A stretch of DNA of 64,000 nucleotides from Pelagibacteraceae bacterium AG-390-C22 (GTDB lineage: Bacteria > Pseudomonadota > Alphaproteobacteria > Pelagibacterales > Pelagibacteraceae). Shown in pieces: positions 7,516-15,869 of the stretch (position 1 is its first letter; every line of letters begins with the position of its first letter). The notes under the pieces are model-generated. The model did no database searches, was not told where the DNA came from, and saw nothing but the letters and a program-made list of their open reading frames with translations. The position numbers and the translations under genes are program-made. The DNA lies in contig QCGX01000001.1 in the NCBI GenBank assembly GCA_003278125.1, positions 62,001-126,000 on the forward strand, given 5' to 3'.

Positions 7516-9642
7516 ATGTCGAAAGCATCATTTTCAGAAAACGCTAATATTAGCAATCAACTCATAAACAGAGAATTATCTTGGCTTCAGTTTAATGATC
7601 GTGTTTTAGAAGAGTCAAAAGATAAAACAAATCCTCTATTTGAAAGAGTAAAATTTTTATCAATCGCAGGTACAAATTTAGATGAATTTTTTATGGTAAG
7701 AGTCGCTGGACTTTTTAATCAAATTAAAGATGGTTTTGACGAATTAAGCGCAGATGGATTAACTGCAGAGGATCAATTAAACAGGGTCGTATTAAAAACT
7801 AAAGATCTATTAAAGAAGCAAAACGAAGCGTTCCTAGAGTTGAAAAAAGAGCTATCAAAAGAAAAAATTTTCATTCGAAAAATGTCAGAACTAAATAAGA
7901 AGGATCTTATGTATCTAAGAGAATATTTTCAGGAAACAATTTATCCTATAATAACACCTACTGCCATCGATCCATCACATCCCTTTCCTTTTATACCAAA
8001 TAAAGGCCAAGCAATCTTATTAAGAATGAGCAGAATTAAAAAAAAAAGAGAACTAAACGCAATTATAGTTATACCAAGAGCACTTCCAAAATTTATATCT
8101 CTAAAAAATTCTGAAACAATAAATGAATTTGTCACAATTGATGACGTAATTTGTAAATTTGCAAATGAAATATTTCCAGACCATAATATCGAGGCAAGTT
8201 TGCAGTTTAAAATAATTAGAGACAGCGAAATTGAAATAGATGATGAAGCTGCTGATCTTGTGAGATATTTTGAAAAAGCAATTAAGAAAAGAATAAGGGG
8301 AAACGTAGTTAAACTTGAAGTACTCACTAATTCAAATAAAAACCTTTTAAATTTTATTTCAAAAAAATTTAAAATGGACGAAGATCATATTTATGAGGTT
8401 GAAGGATTGGTTGGAATACAAGATATAGATGAAATTTGTAAAAAGAAAGATCCAAAGCTGAGATTTAAAAAGTTTAATCCTAGAGAAGTTGAAAGATTGA
8501 AGGAATTTGATGATAAATTTTTTTCAGCTATAAGAAGTAAAGATTTTGTTGTACACCACCCTTTTGAAACTTTTGATGTAGTAATTCAATTTTTAGAAGC
8601 TGCAGCAAAAGATCCCAAAGTTATCGGTATCAAACAAACTTTGTATCGAACCACACCTGACTCTCCTATCGTAAAAGCACTAAGTAGAGCAGCAGAAAAC
8701 GGAAAAGTTGTTACAGCCGTAATAGAAATAAAAGCTCGATTTGATGAGGAAGCTAATATTGAATTATCTAGGAAACTAGAGAAAGCTGGCGTTCAAATTG
8801 TTTACGGATTCGCAAAATACAAAACGCATGCAAAAGCAAGTTTAGTTTTAAGAAAAGAAGGAGCAAAAACGCGAAGCTATGTTCACTTAGGCACAGGAAA
8901 CTATCATCCAATTAACGCAAAAATTTATACTGACTTATCACTGTTTAGCTCTAATCAAGACTTGGCCAAAGATGTTGAAAAATTTTTCAATTATGTAACT
9001 GGTTATGCAAAACCCAAAAAATTGAATAAAATTTTTATGTCTCCATTAAATAGTAGGAATTTTTTTGAAGAAAAAATTGAAAATGAAATTGTAAATGCAA
9101 GTAAAGGAAAACCTGCAGAAATATGGGCAAAAATGAATTCTCTTGTAGACCCTGGAATTATTAAGAAATTTTATGAAGCTTCAAACGCAGGAGTAAAAAT
9201 AAACTTATCAGTACGAGGCGTATGCTGCTTAAGACCTGGAGTTAAAGGTCAATCTGAAAATATAAAAGTAAAAAGCCTTATTGGCAGATTTTTAGAACAC
9301 TCAAGAATTTATTGTTTTGCAAATGGTAATTCTATGCCTTCTCGAGAGAATCAGGTATATATTTCATCAGCAGATTTAATGCCTAGAAATTTAGATAGAA
9401 GAATTGAAATTATAATTCCGATAGAAAACAATACTGTGCATGAGCAAATTTTAGATCAAATTATGTTAGCCAACTTTAAAGATAAATCAGAAACATGGTA
9501 TTTAGATAGCTTAGGAAACTATAATAAAGAACAAGAAAAAGGCTTTTCCGCACATTCCTATTTCATGAAGAACCCAAGTTTATCAGGTCGTGGTAAGTCA
9601 ATTTTAAGAGCTAAACCTCAAAATTTAAGATTGGTAAAATGA
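7516..9642 (+). CDS. ppk: Polyphosphate kinase 1
   Basis: Makes polyphosphate from ATP reversibly. The 708-residue protein has the family's N-terminal domain (SWLQFNDRVLEE), the middle domain, and the two phospholipase-D-like C-terminal domains, including the stretch FVHHPFETFDVV and the His-containing catalytic region YGFAKYKTHAKASL near residue 440. Length is normal for PPK1. The next gene, ppx, overlaps its end by four bases (ATGA), pairing synthesis with breakdown of polyphosphate. I see no PHO box in the 22-base promoter gap, so Pho control is not supported. Confidence 0.97.
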   Translation: MSKASFSENANISNQLINRELSWLQFNDRVLEESKDKTNPLFERVKFLSIAGTNLDEFFMVRVAGLFNQIKDGFDELSADGLTAEDQLNRVVLKTKDLLKKQNEAFLELKKELSKEKIFIRKMSELNKKDLMYLREYFQETIYPIITPTAIDPSHPFPFIPNKGQAILLRMSRIKKKRELNAIIVIPRALPKFISLKNSETINEFVTIDDVICKFANEIFPDHNIEASLQFKIIRDSEIEIDDEAADLVRYFEKAIKKRIRGNVVKLEVLTNSNKNLLNFISKKFKMDEDHIYEVEGLVGIQDIDEICKKKDPKLRFKKFNPREVERLKEFDDKFFSAIRSKDFVVHHPFETFDVVIQFLEAAAKDPKVIGIKQTLYRTTPDSPIVKALSRAAENGKVVTAVIEIKARFDEEANIELSRKLEKAGVQIVYGFAKYKTHAKASLVLRKEGAKTRSYVHLGTGNYHPINAKIYTDLSLFSSNQDLAKDVEKFFNYVTGYAKPKKLNKIFMSPLNSRNFFEEKIENEIVNASKGKPAEIWAKMNSLVDPGIIKKFYEASNAGVKINLSVRGVCCLRPGVKGQSENIKVKSLIGRFLEHSRIYCFANGNSMPSRENQVYISSADLMPRNLDRRIEIIIPIENNTVHEQILDQIMLANFKDKSETWYLDSLGNYNKEQEKGFSAHSYFMKNPSLSGRGKSILRAKPQNLRLVK

Positions 9643-11144
9643 AACCAGAATTAAAAAATCTTTTTAAATTTCAGTCTAATAAAAAGTCTAAGCAAGCCAT
9701 AATAGATCTTGGATCAAATTCAATAAGAATGCTCATATACGATAATTTTAAAATTTCTCCAATTCCAGTTTTTAATGAAAAAGCAGTTTGCAAACTTGGA
9801 AAAAATCTAGATAAATCTAAAAAACTAAATCCTGATGGAATTAAAAGTTCTTTAAAAGTTCTAAATAGATTTAAAGAAATTTTAGATATTTCAGACGTTC
9901 AAGATTTAGAAATTATTGCTACAGCAGCTTTTAGAGAGGCCACTGATGCAAGTGAATTTTTAAGAGAAATTGAAAAAATATTTAATAAAAAACCACTAGT
10001 GTTATCTGGCGAGGAAGAAGCAAGAACATCAGCAAACGGTGTAATGGTAGGATTTGATGAAGTAGATGGACTTGTTGCAGATTTAGGAGGCGGAAGTTTA
10101 GAACTTGCCAGAGTTTCTAACAATCAAATTTTTGAAACAACCTCTTTACCTCTTGGAGTATTAAGACTTGAAAATAATCCTATTATAAAAAAAAGAAATT
10201 TGGGAAAATATGTTAGAAAATGTTTAAGAGATGAAAAATGGCTTTCTAAAAAGAAATTTAAAAATATATATTTGGTAGGAGGGACTTGGAGATCATTATT
10301 TAAATATCATCTCTTTAAAGAAAAACACCCATTACATATTTTGCATCAATATAAGCTCTCAAAAGATGCAGCAGTTAAATACTTAAACAGAATTTCAAAA
10401 TTTAATAAATCATCTTTGAAATCAATGGAATATATTACTAAATCTAGAACTCCCTATTTACCTTTTAGCTCTATAATACTTAACGAAATAATTGAAGTAG
10501 CAAGCCCCTCAAAAGTTATTTGCTCAATCAGTGGACTAAGAGAGGGGCATATGAATACAATTATAAACCAAGGAATGAGTGAGGATGAAATTTTCAAATT
10601 AAAAACTGATGGTATATCTTTTAAAAAAGGGGACTATGGAAAGAGTTTTGAGAAATATTTTAATTTTATTTCACCATTATTTGAAGACAACGAATATTTT
10701 AATCGAAGATTACTAACCTTGGCTTGTATCTTAAGTAAAATGGATTGGGGCCTAGGAGCTTTTCAAAAAGCAGAGTTAGTTTTTATGGAAGTGTTAAATA
10801 CTCCATTACTAAAACTAGAACATAGAGATAGAGTAAAAGTTGCATCAGCAAGTTTTTGGAGACATTGTGGTTTAAAATATAATCCGAATTATCAGTTTCT
10901 AACCTTACTAAATAACAAGGAGATTTTATCCTCAAAGCAAGTGGGATCTGCTTTAAGGTTAGCAGAGTCACTTACAAGCATGTCTTCGTTGTTGTTAGAT
11001 GAATTTAAAATTTATAAAAGAAATAAGACTATTTTTTTGAAAATACCTAAAAATCATAGTGATATAGTCTCAAAACAAGTAACTAAAAGACTTAAAAATC
11101 TAGCAGGAGAGATGAATGTCGACTCTAATATCATTTATTCTTGA
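9639..11144 (+). CDS. ppx: Exopolyphosphatase (Ppx/GppA family)
   Basis: Removes terminal phosphates from polyphosphate, or acts on pppGpp; the family covers both. The 501-residue protein has the ASKHA-fold phosphate loop near the N-terminus (DLGSNSIRMLIYD, about residue 23) and a second one (ADLGGGSLELA, about 147). The C-terminal ~180 residues form the helical domain often seen in alphaproteobacterial Ppx. It overlaps ppk by ATGA, so the two are translationally coupled. The choice of Ppx over GppA rests on the ppk neighbour. Confidence 0.93.
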   Translation: MKPELKNLFKFQSNKKSKQAIIDLGSNSIRMLIYDNFKISPIPVFNEKAVCKLGKNLDKSKKLNPDGIKSSLKVLNRFKEILDISDVQDLEIIATAAFREATDASEFLREIEKIFNKKPLVLSGEEEARTSANGVMVGFDEVDGLVADLGGGSLELARVSNNQIFETTSLPLGVLRLENNPIIKKRNLGKYVRKCLRDEKWLSKKKFKNIYLVGGTWRSLFKYHLFKEKHPLHILHQYKLSKDAAVKYLNRISKFNKSSLKSMEYITKSRTPYLPFSSIILNEIIEVASPSKVICSISGLREGHMNTIINQGMSEDEIFKLKTDGISFKKGDYGKSFEKYFNFISPLFEDNEYFNRRLLTLACILSKMDWGLGAFQKAELVFMEVLNTPLLKLEHRDRVKVASASFWRHCGLKYNPNYQFLTLLNNKEILSSKQVGSALRLAESLTSMSSLLLDEFKIYKRNKTIFLKIPKNHSDIVSKQVTKRLKNLAGEMNVDSNIIYS

Positions 11145-11237
11145 AAATTAATAAATCTTTAACTTAATTTAAATATTTTTTTAGCATTTTTATATTATTA
11201 AATGTTCATCAGTCTCCCGACTGTTTGTTAATTAATT

Positions 11238-11266
11238 AGCCCAAGGTATTAATATTACCTTGGGCT
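11238..11266. terminator. Perfect 11-base inverted repeat between ppx and the aquaporin gene
   Basis: AGCCCAAGGTA and its exact complement TACCTTGGGCT enclose a 7-base loop. It ends 10 bases beyond the aquaporin stop and 94 bases beyond the ppx stop, so it probably ends transcription from the minus-strand arsC-aquaporin operon, perhaps from both sides. Neither side has a strong T run, so an RNA-stabilising hairpin is an alternative. Confidence 0.6.
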
Positions 11267-11275
11267 GCCCTCCAA

Positions 11276-11923
11276 CTATAAAAAAATTTTTCTAATTAAA
11301 TAGACAGCTAATATTCCACCAATAATTTCAGCAATGATATAACTAGGAGTATTTAAGTAATTTATTCCAGTAAATGTGTCTGTAAAAGTTCTTGCAATTG
11401 CTACCGCTGGATTTGCAAATGAAGTTGAAGAGGTAAACCAATAACCTGCTGTAATAAAAGTAGCAACTGATGAGGCGACTGCAAGTTTACCACTTTTTAA
11501 AGATCCGAATATCACAAAAATTAATCCAAAAGTTGCAATGATCTCAGCTGTAAAAATATTTATTCCAGGTCTAATCTTCTCTGATAGCTGTAACAAAGGA
11601 AGATCAAACATAAAATTAGCCAACATTACTCCTAACATGCAACCTAAGATTTGAGCTGAGATATAAATGATAATTAAATTTTTTTTAATCTTATTGGTAA
11701 AATACATTGCTAAAGTAACGACAGGATTGAAATGTGCTCCAGAGATATCACCGATTGAAGTAATCAGAACAAATAATCCTGCACCTGTAGCTAAAGTATT
11801 CGCTATTAACATTACAGCGACGTCATCAGTTAGATTTTGAGCCATAATACCTGAACCAACAATTATCATGACTAAAAAACAACTTCCTATAAATTCACCA
11901 ATAAATATTTTTTTACTTTTCAT
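11276..11923 (-). CDS. Aquaporin/aquaglyceroporin (AqpS-like, beside arsC)
   Basis: Major intrinsic protein channel of 215 residues with six hydrophobic segments and the two half-helix motifs NPVV (about residue 66) and NPAV (about 171). In Sinorhizobium meliloti, the aquaglyceroporin AqpS encoded beside arsC replaces an arsenite pump by letting As(III) flow out. The same pairing occurs here (the gene overlaps arsC by 11 bases) and no ArsB or Acr3 pump is in the window, so an arsenite-exit channel is a reasonable inference. Water or glycerol transport cannot be excluded from sequence alone. Confidence 0.88.
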   Translation of the reverse strand: MKSKKIFIGEFIGSCFLVMIIVGSGIMAQNLTDDVAVMLIANTLATGAGLFVLITSIGDISGAHFNPVVTLAMYFTNKIKKNLIIIYISAQILGCMLGVMLANFMFDLPLLQLSEKIRPGINIFTAEIIATFGLIFVIFGSLKSGKLAVASSVATFITAGYWFTSSTSFANPAVAIARTFTDTFTGINYLNTPSYIIAEIIGGILAVYLIRKIFL

Positions 11924-12356
11924 TTTTTATCCAATTTTTAATTTTTTCATTAATTATATTATAAGTTTCTTCAGCTATTAAATTTATTTTATCTTTATTT
12001 TTAGTTTTTTTAAATTTTTCAACAGGGTCCTCAATATCCCAGTGTGTAATGGTCTTTTTTTTGGGCCATACAGGACAAACTTCTTTATTAGCGTTATTAC
12101 AAACTGTAATCACGTAATCAATATCAATATCATTTTTTAAAAATTCATCAAAATTTTTTGAATAATAAGTGTCTAAATTAAATTTTTTTCCTTCAAGATA
12201 CTCTTTAATGTAAGGATTGATTTTTCCTGAAGGATTACTTCCGGCACTAAATGCGATGAATTGATTTCGGTAATTTTTATTTACAATACTTTCTGCTATT
12301 ATGCTTCTCGCAGAGTTTCCAGTACAAACAAACAATATTGTTTTTGTTTTCCTCAT
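11913..12356 (-). CDS. arsC: Arsenate reductase, low-molecular-weight phosphatase type
   Basis: Reduces arsenate to arsenite, or acts as an LMW protein tyrosine phosphatase; the fold is shared. The 147-residue protein has the P-loop CTGNSARS at residues 11-18 (CX5R-type), further cysteines in the segment VITVCNNANKEVCPVWP typical of thioredoxin/glutaredoxin-coupled ArsC, and the DP pair (EDPVEKF) of the general acid. The Cys-rich segment plus the aquaporin partner supports arsenate reductase. It overlaps the aquaporin gene by 11 bases and follows a small membrane-protein gene on the same strand. Confidence 0.9.
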   Translation of the reverse strand: MRKTKTILFVCTGNSARSIIAESIVNKNYRNQFIAFSAGSNPSGKINPYIKEYLEGKKFNLDTYYSKNFDEFLKNDIDIDYVITVCNNANKEVCPVWPKKKTITHWDIEDPVEKFKKTKNKDKINLIAEETYNIINEKIKNWIKNEK

Positions 12357-12382
12357 AAAAAATGTTTTGAAGTGTCCCGAAC

Positions 12383-12610
12383 TTAAGGAACCAAAATTTG
12401 ATAAAAACCAATAATAAATAATGGTATCTGTAACCCAAAATTAGTTAATATTGCTTTATCCTTAGAAATAAAACCTGCAATAGTCCAACCAACAACTCCA
12501 GCTCCATGAAACATTATATTTACTGGATACATATTCAAATTTGTTAATAAAATACCTGTAAGAACTAAAAAAGTACTTAACCATTTAAGGTATTTTTTAA
12601 TAAACTTCAT
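12383..12610 (-). CDS. Small membrane protein, 75 residues, unknown function
   Basis: Two or three hydrophobic segments fill the 75 residues: KWLSTFLVLTGILL (about 9-24), HGAGVVGWTIAGF (about 35-48) and a C-terminal segment. I recall similar short proteins in marine alphaproteobacteria but cannot name the function. It lies 26 bases upstream of arsC on the same strand, so it probably heads that operon. A TATAAT hexamer (12616-12621) lies only 5 bases before its ATG, so the transcript may start at or very near the start codon (leaderless). The upstream DNA is the gcrA-like remnant described separately. Confidence 0.75.
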   Translation of the reverse strand: MKFIKKYLKWLSTFLVLTGILLTNLNMYPVNIMFHGAGVVGWTIAGFISKDKAILTNFGLQIPLFIIGFYQILVP

Positions 12611-12643
12611 AGTTAATTATATGATTGTAATGTTAAAGTTTTG

Positions 12644-12715
12644 TTAACCAGATGAGGCTTTAACTTTTTTCTCGATAAACTCTGGAATCTCATCACCAAG
12701 ATCATCGTCTCTCTC
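12644..12715 (-). pseudogene. Remnant of a second gcrA gene (last ~23 codons only)
   Basis: Read on the minus strand, this spacer encodes DDDLGDEIPEFIEKKVKASSG then a stop, almost identical to the C-terminus of the intact GcrA at 15870 (EDDLGEEIPEFIEKKVKSAG). Over the 16 best-aligned codons there are 10 base differences; all are at third codon positions and only one changes the residue (E to D). Similarity stops at the N-terminal side, where an in-frame TAG occurs at 12716-12718. It is in the same orientation as gcrA, so the two 3' ends form direct repeats around znuA-znuCB-zur. It is a broken gene end, not a functional gene. Confidence 0.85.
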
Positions 12716-12781
12716 CTATAATTATTGTTTACTAAGAATTTATTACAATTTAGAAGAGAAAGATACTTTGGTTAGAAATAG

Positions 12782-13828
12782 TTAACAGCTTTTAAAGGAC
12801 TTAGACATATTACTAATTAGATCAAAATATAAAGTTTTTCCTGGAGTTAAAGTGGCTCCCAATGGATCTAAAACACCAGTTTTAATATTCATATCTTTCG
12901 CTACTGCATTGATTATGTCAGGATTAAATTGAGGTTCAGAAAACACACAACTTACTTTGTCATGTTCAATTATTTCTCTGATTTCAGATAATTGTTCAGC
13001 TCCAGGCAATACATCTGTATTTACAGTAAAAGCTCCTAGAACATTTACATCAAATCTTTTTTCAAAATATTGATAGGCGTCATGGAAAACAATCGATTTA
13101 AAATCTTTATTTAACTCAGATTTAACTTTTTTTGTAAGTTTATCTAAATCTTTGAGTGCTTTTTTTAAGTTAGCTTTATATGTAGATGCGTTTTCTTGAT
13201 CATTTTCTATTAAATGCTCTGCCATTTCTTTTAAAATCACTTTTGCGTTCATTGGATCTAACCAGATGTGCGGATCATGTTCACCGTGAGCATGCTCATG
13301 GTGATCATCGTGTTTATCTTCTTTATGACCATGTTCTTTATGTTCGTCTTCTTTATGCTCGTCATGACCATGTTCATCGTGTTTATCTTCTTTATGACCA
13401 TGTTCTTTATGTTCGTCTTCTTTTTTATGCTCGTCGTGTCCATGATCATCATGTCCTTCAAATATGTTTCTTTCTCTAAATTCTAATTTATTTAATCCTT
13501 TAATTTCCATTAACTCTATTTTTTCAGCTTTTTTTGCTATTGAATTTAATGGTTTTTCTAAAAAACTTTCTAAGTCTTCACCAACCCAAAAAATTAAATC
13601 AGCATTTTGTAACATTTTTGCGTGAGATGGTTTCATTGCAAATCCGTGTGGTGAAGCATATCCATCTACTATTAAATCTGGTTTACCTACCCCATCCATC
13701 AAATAACTTGCTAATGAGTGTATAGGTTTTATTGATGCAACTACTTTGATTTCAGCTTTTGCTGGTGAGAAAATAATAAATAGAGATAATATTGATAATA
13801 TAAATGGTAATTTTTTAATGTTTTTCAT
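12782..13828 (-). CDS. znuA: ZnuA, periplasmic zinc-binding protein with long His-rich loop
   Basis: Captures Zn(II) for the ZnuBC importer. The 348-residue product has a signal peptide (ending about PAKA, residue 25), zinc-site His residues in KPIHSL, SPHGFAMKPS, DPHIWLD and FHDAYQYFE, and a very long His/Asp/Glu/Lys-rich insert (about residues 124-182) that arises from an internal tandem duplication. Such loops are usual in ZnuA, but this one is long and repetitive. It is transcribed divergently from znuC across two Zur-type operators. The stop is followed by 66 bases and then the gcrA remnant. Confidence 0.96.
   Translation of the reverse strand: MKNIKKLPFILSILSLFIIFSPAKAEIKVVASIKPIHSLASYLMDGVGKPDLIVDGYASPHGFAMKPSHAKMLQNADLIFWVGEDLESFLEKPLNSIAKKAEKIELMEIKGLNKLEFRERNIFEGHDDHGHDEHKKEDEHKEHGHKEDKHDEHGHDEHKEDEHKEHGHKEDKHDDHHEHAHGEHDPHIWLDPMNAKVILKEMAEHLIENDQENASTYKANLKKALKDLDKLTKKVKSELNKDFKSIVFHDAYQYFEKRFDVNVLGAFTVNTDVLPGAEQLSEIREIIEHDKVSCVFSEPQFNPDIINAVAKDMNIKTGVLDPLGATLTPGKTLYFDLISNMSKSFKSC
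13307..13447. repeat. Tandem duplication (69 + 72 bases) in the znuA His-rich loop
   Basis: Two head-to-tail copies, 13307-13375 and 13376-13447, both begin ATCGTGTTTATCTTCTTTAT on the plus strand. They differ by a few substitutions and one 3-base insertion (an extra Lys codon), so the frame is kept. Each encodes one HEDK-rich unit of the metal-binding loop. Confidence 0.9.
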
Positions 13829-13847
13829 AATAATAGTATGTTAGAGT

Positions 13848-13862
13848 TGTTATAATATAACA
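13848..13862. promoter_or_regulatory. Zur-type operator 1 (perfect palindrome)
   Basis: TGTTATAATATAACA is a perfect 15-base palindrome in the 72-base znuA-znuC divergent promoter region. It matches the AT-rich GTTATA-N-TATAAC pattern of alphaproteobacterial Zur boxes and contains a TATAAT that could serve as a -10 element, so repressor binding would block transcription. A zur gene ends the same operon. Confidence 0.8.
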
Positions 13863-13865
13863 GTA

Positions 13866-13880
13866 TGTAATAATATAACG
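13866..13880. promoter_or_regulatory. Zur-type operator 2
   Basis: TGTAATAATATAACG repeats operator 1 with 12 of 13 core bases identical (GTAATAATATAAC against GTTATAATATAAC), offset by 18 bases. The tandem arrangement suggests two dimers, one for each divergent promoter. A TTGACT hexamer on the minus strand (13887-13892) is a candidate -35 for znuA. Confidence 0.7.
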
Positions 13881-13900
13881 TTTTAGAGTCAATAGATAAA

Positions 13901-14647
13901 ATGAGCTTAAATCAAAATATTTTAGTAAAATTAAAACAAGCTGGTTTTCGTATAAACGGCAAATGGCTCGTTAAAGGAGTGTCATTACAAATTGAAAAGG
14001 GTAAAATAGTTACTCTTATTGGTCCTAATGGTTCTGGAAAAAGCACCACAGCTAAAATTGCTTTAGGAATTTATAAAAAAATCGATGGAGAAGTTGAGAA
14101 ATATACGAATAAAGTTGGATATGTTCCTCAAAAAATCTCAATTGATTGGACATTGCCACTTAGAGTGAATGATTTCATGGTACTAACTGAAAATCTCAAA
14201 GATGAAGCTATTAACGAAGCTTTATCTTTAACAGGTGTTATTCATCTTAAAGATAAAAATTTGGGCGACTTATCAGGCGGTGAGTTTCAAAGAGTATTGC
14301 TTGCAAGAGCTATTTCAAAAAAACCAGATCTTTTAGTACTTGATGAGCCAGTACAAGGAGTGGATTTTACTGGCGAAATTGCTCTATACGAACTTATAAA
14401 GAAAATTTCAGATGAATTGAATTGCGGAATCCTATTGATTTCTCATGACTTACATACTGTAATGAGTGCTACTGACCATGTTGTTTGCCTAAACGGTCAT
14501 GTCTGTTGTTCAGGCTCTCCATTAGATGTTGCAAAAAATAATGAATATAAAGCTTTATTTGGAGAACAAGCCTCTCAAATATTAACAAGATACAAACATA
14601 GTCATGATCATATTCATACGAGTGAAGGTGAAATAAAAAAAAATTAA
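13901..14647 (+). CDS. znuC: ZnuC, zinc ABC transporter ATPase
   Basis: ATPase of the zinc importer. The 248 residues include Walker A (GPNGSGKST, about 38), Q-loop (YVPQK), signature (LSGGEFQR), Walker B (LLVLDEP) and switch His (LISHDL). The C-terminus is His-rich (YKHSHDHIHTS), as in many ZnuC proteins. It starts 20 bases after Zur operator 2 without a clear Shine-Dalgarno sequence, and its stop directly abuts the znuB ATG. Confidence 0.96.
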   Translation: MSLNQNILVKLKQAGFRINGKWLVKGVSLQIEKGKIVTLIGPNGSGKSTTAKIALGIYKKIDGEVEKYTNKVGYVPQKISIDWTLPLRVNDFMVLTENLKDEAINEALSLTGVIHLKDKNLGDLSGGEFQRVLLARAISKKPDLLVLDEPVQGVDFTGEIALYELIKKISDELNCGILLISHDLHTVMSATDHVVCLNGHVCCSGSPLDVAKNNEYKALFGEQASQILTRYKHSHDHIHTSEGEIKKN

Positions 14648-15451
14648 ATGTTTGATGATTTTTTTATAAGAGCGTTAGTAGCTGGACTTGGTATTGCATT
14701 TGTAACTGGGCCTCTTGGATGTTTTGTTATATGGAGGCGATTATCATATTTTGGTGATACTCTTGCCCACTCTGCTTTACTTGGAGTTACACTAGCTTAT
14801 ACTTTGGAATTTAACATTGCTCTTTCAGTATTCATAATTTCATCTTTAATTGCATTAATTTTGATACAGCTTCAAAAAAGAACCAATCTACCAGGTGATG
14901 CTTTATTAGGACTCTTGGCTCATTCATCTTTAGCAGTTGGACTGGTTGTAATTGGTTTTTTAACATTCATAAGGTTCGATATCATGGGATTATTATTTGG
15001 GGATATATTAGCAGTTACAGCTGATGATTTATTAATTATATGGATAGGGGGGCCATTAATACTTTTAATTCTTAAATTGATTTGGAAACCTTTATTTGCA
15101 TCAACAGTAAACTACGAATTAGCAGAAGCCGAAGGTTTAAATCCTGATAGAGCTAAAGCTATATTTACTATTTTAATGGCTGGGATAATTGCTATTTCAA
15201 TTAAAATGGTTGGACTATTATTAATTACAGGAATGTTAATCATACCAGCTGCAATGGCACGAAATATTTCTTCAAGCCCTCAGAGTATGGTAATTTATTC
15301 AATACTTGGAGGTTTGTTGTCTGTAATTTTGGGTTTGTTTACTTCGTTACAGTTTAATACATCTTCAGGCCCATCAATCATTGCGGCTTCCTTGTTTTTA
15401 TTCATACTTTCATTAGTAAAAATTAAACAATCGATTAAATTGAAAAATTAA
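14648..15451 (+). CDS. znuB: ZnuB, zinc ABC transporter permease
   Basis: Membrane subunit of the zinc importer, 267 residues with about eight hydrophobic helices. Typical ABC-3 family segments are visible: RRLSYFGDTLAHSALLGV (about 29-46) and EAEGLNPDRAKAIFTILMAG near residue 160, the EAA-type coupling region. It follows znuC with no gap and precedes zur by 15 bases in one operon. Confidence 0.96.
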   Translation: MFDDFFIRALVAGLGIAFVTGPLGCFVIWRRLSYFGDTLAHSALLGVTLAYTLEFNIALSVFIISSLIALILIQLQKRTNLPGDALLGLLAHSSLAVGLVVIGFLTFIRFDIMGLLFGDILAVTADDLLIIWIGGPLILLILKLIWKPLFASTVNYELAEAEGLNPDRAKAIFTILMAGIIAISIKMVGLLLITGMLIIPAAMARNISSSPQSMVIYSILGGLLSVILGLFTSLQFNTSSGPSIIAASLFLFILSLVKIKQSIKLKN

Positions 15452-15466
15452 TGAAGAATCAGTACA

Positions 15467-15868
15467 ATGACTAGAATGCATAAAGAAAACAATCTTTCCA
15501 AAAATCAACAAATAATTTTTGATTTAATTGATAGATCTCCAGAGCCCTTAAAGGCATATACGATACTTTATAATGTTCAGAAGAAAGGCATTAATGCTCC
15601 ACCACAAGTTTATCGAGCATTAGATAAATTAGTTGAGATAGGAAAAATTCATAAAATTGAAAGTAAAAATGCTTTTGTTGCATGTAAAAATTCTGATTGT
15701 GAAATTTCAAAAGCTACAGCGTTTTCAATTTGTGAAAGTTGTGAAGTGGTTGATGAAATTAGTGATGTTAAACTCTCAAAATATTTATCGAGTTTTAATC
15801 ATAAAAAAGGAATGAAGTTTAAAAGATTTAATTTAGAATTTTTTGGTCTTTGCAAAAAGTGCAAATAA
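15467..15868 (+). CDS. zur: Zur, zinc-responsive Fur-family repressor
   Basis: Fur-family DNA-binding regulator, 133 residues. The N-terminal winged helix (about 10-80) includes PPQVYRALDKLVEIG. Two CXXC pairs (CESCEV near residue 89 and CKKC at the C-terminus) form the structural zinc site of the family. Its place as last gene of the znu operon, with two palindromic boxes at the znuA/znuC promoters, supports Zur rather than the iron regulator Fur. Its stop lies 1 base from the end of convergent gcrA. Confidence 0.92.
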   Translation: MTRMHKENNLSKNQQIIFDLIDRSPEPLKAYTILYNVQKKGINAPPQVYRALDKLVEIGKIHKIESKNAFVACKNSDCEISKATAFSICESCEVVDEISDVKLSKYLSSFNHKKGMKFKRFNLEFFGLCKKCK

Positions 15869-15869
15869 T

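Noticed and set aside
13186-13486. Open frames opposite the His-rich loop of znuA (97, 67 and 72 residues)
   Set aside because: They arise from the low-complexity tandem repeat on the other strand or other frames and show no sensible composition or start.
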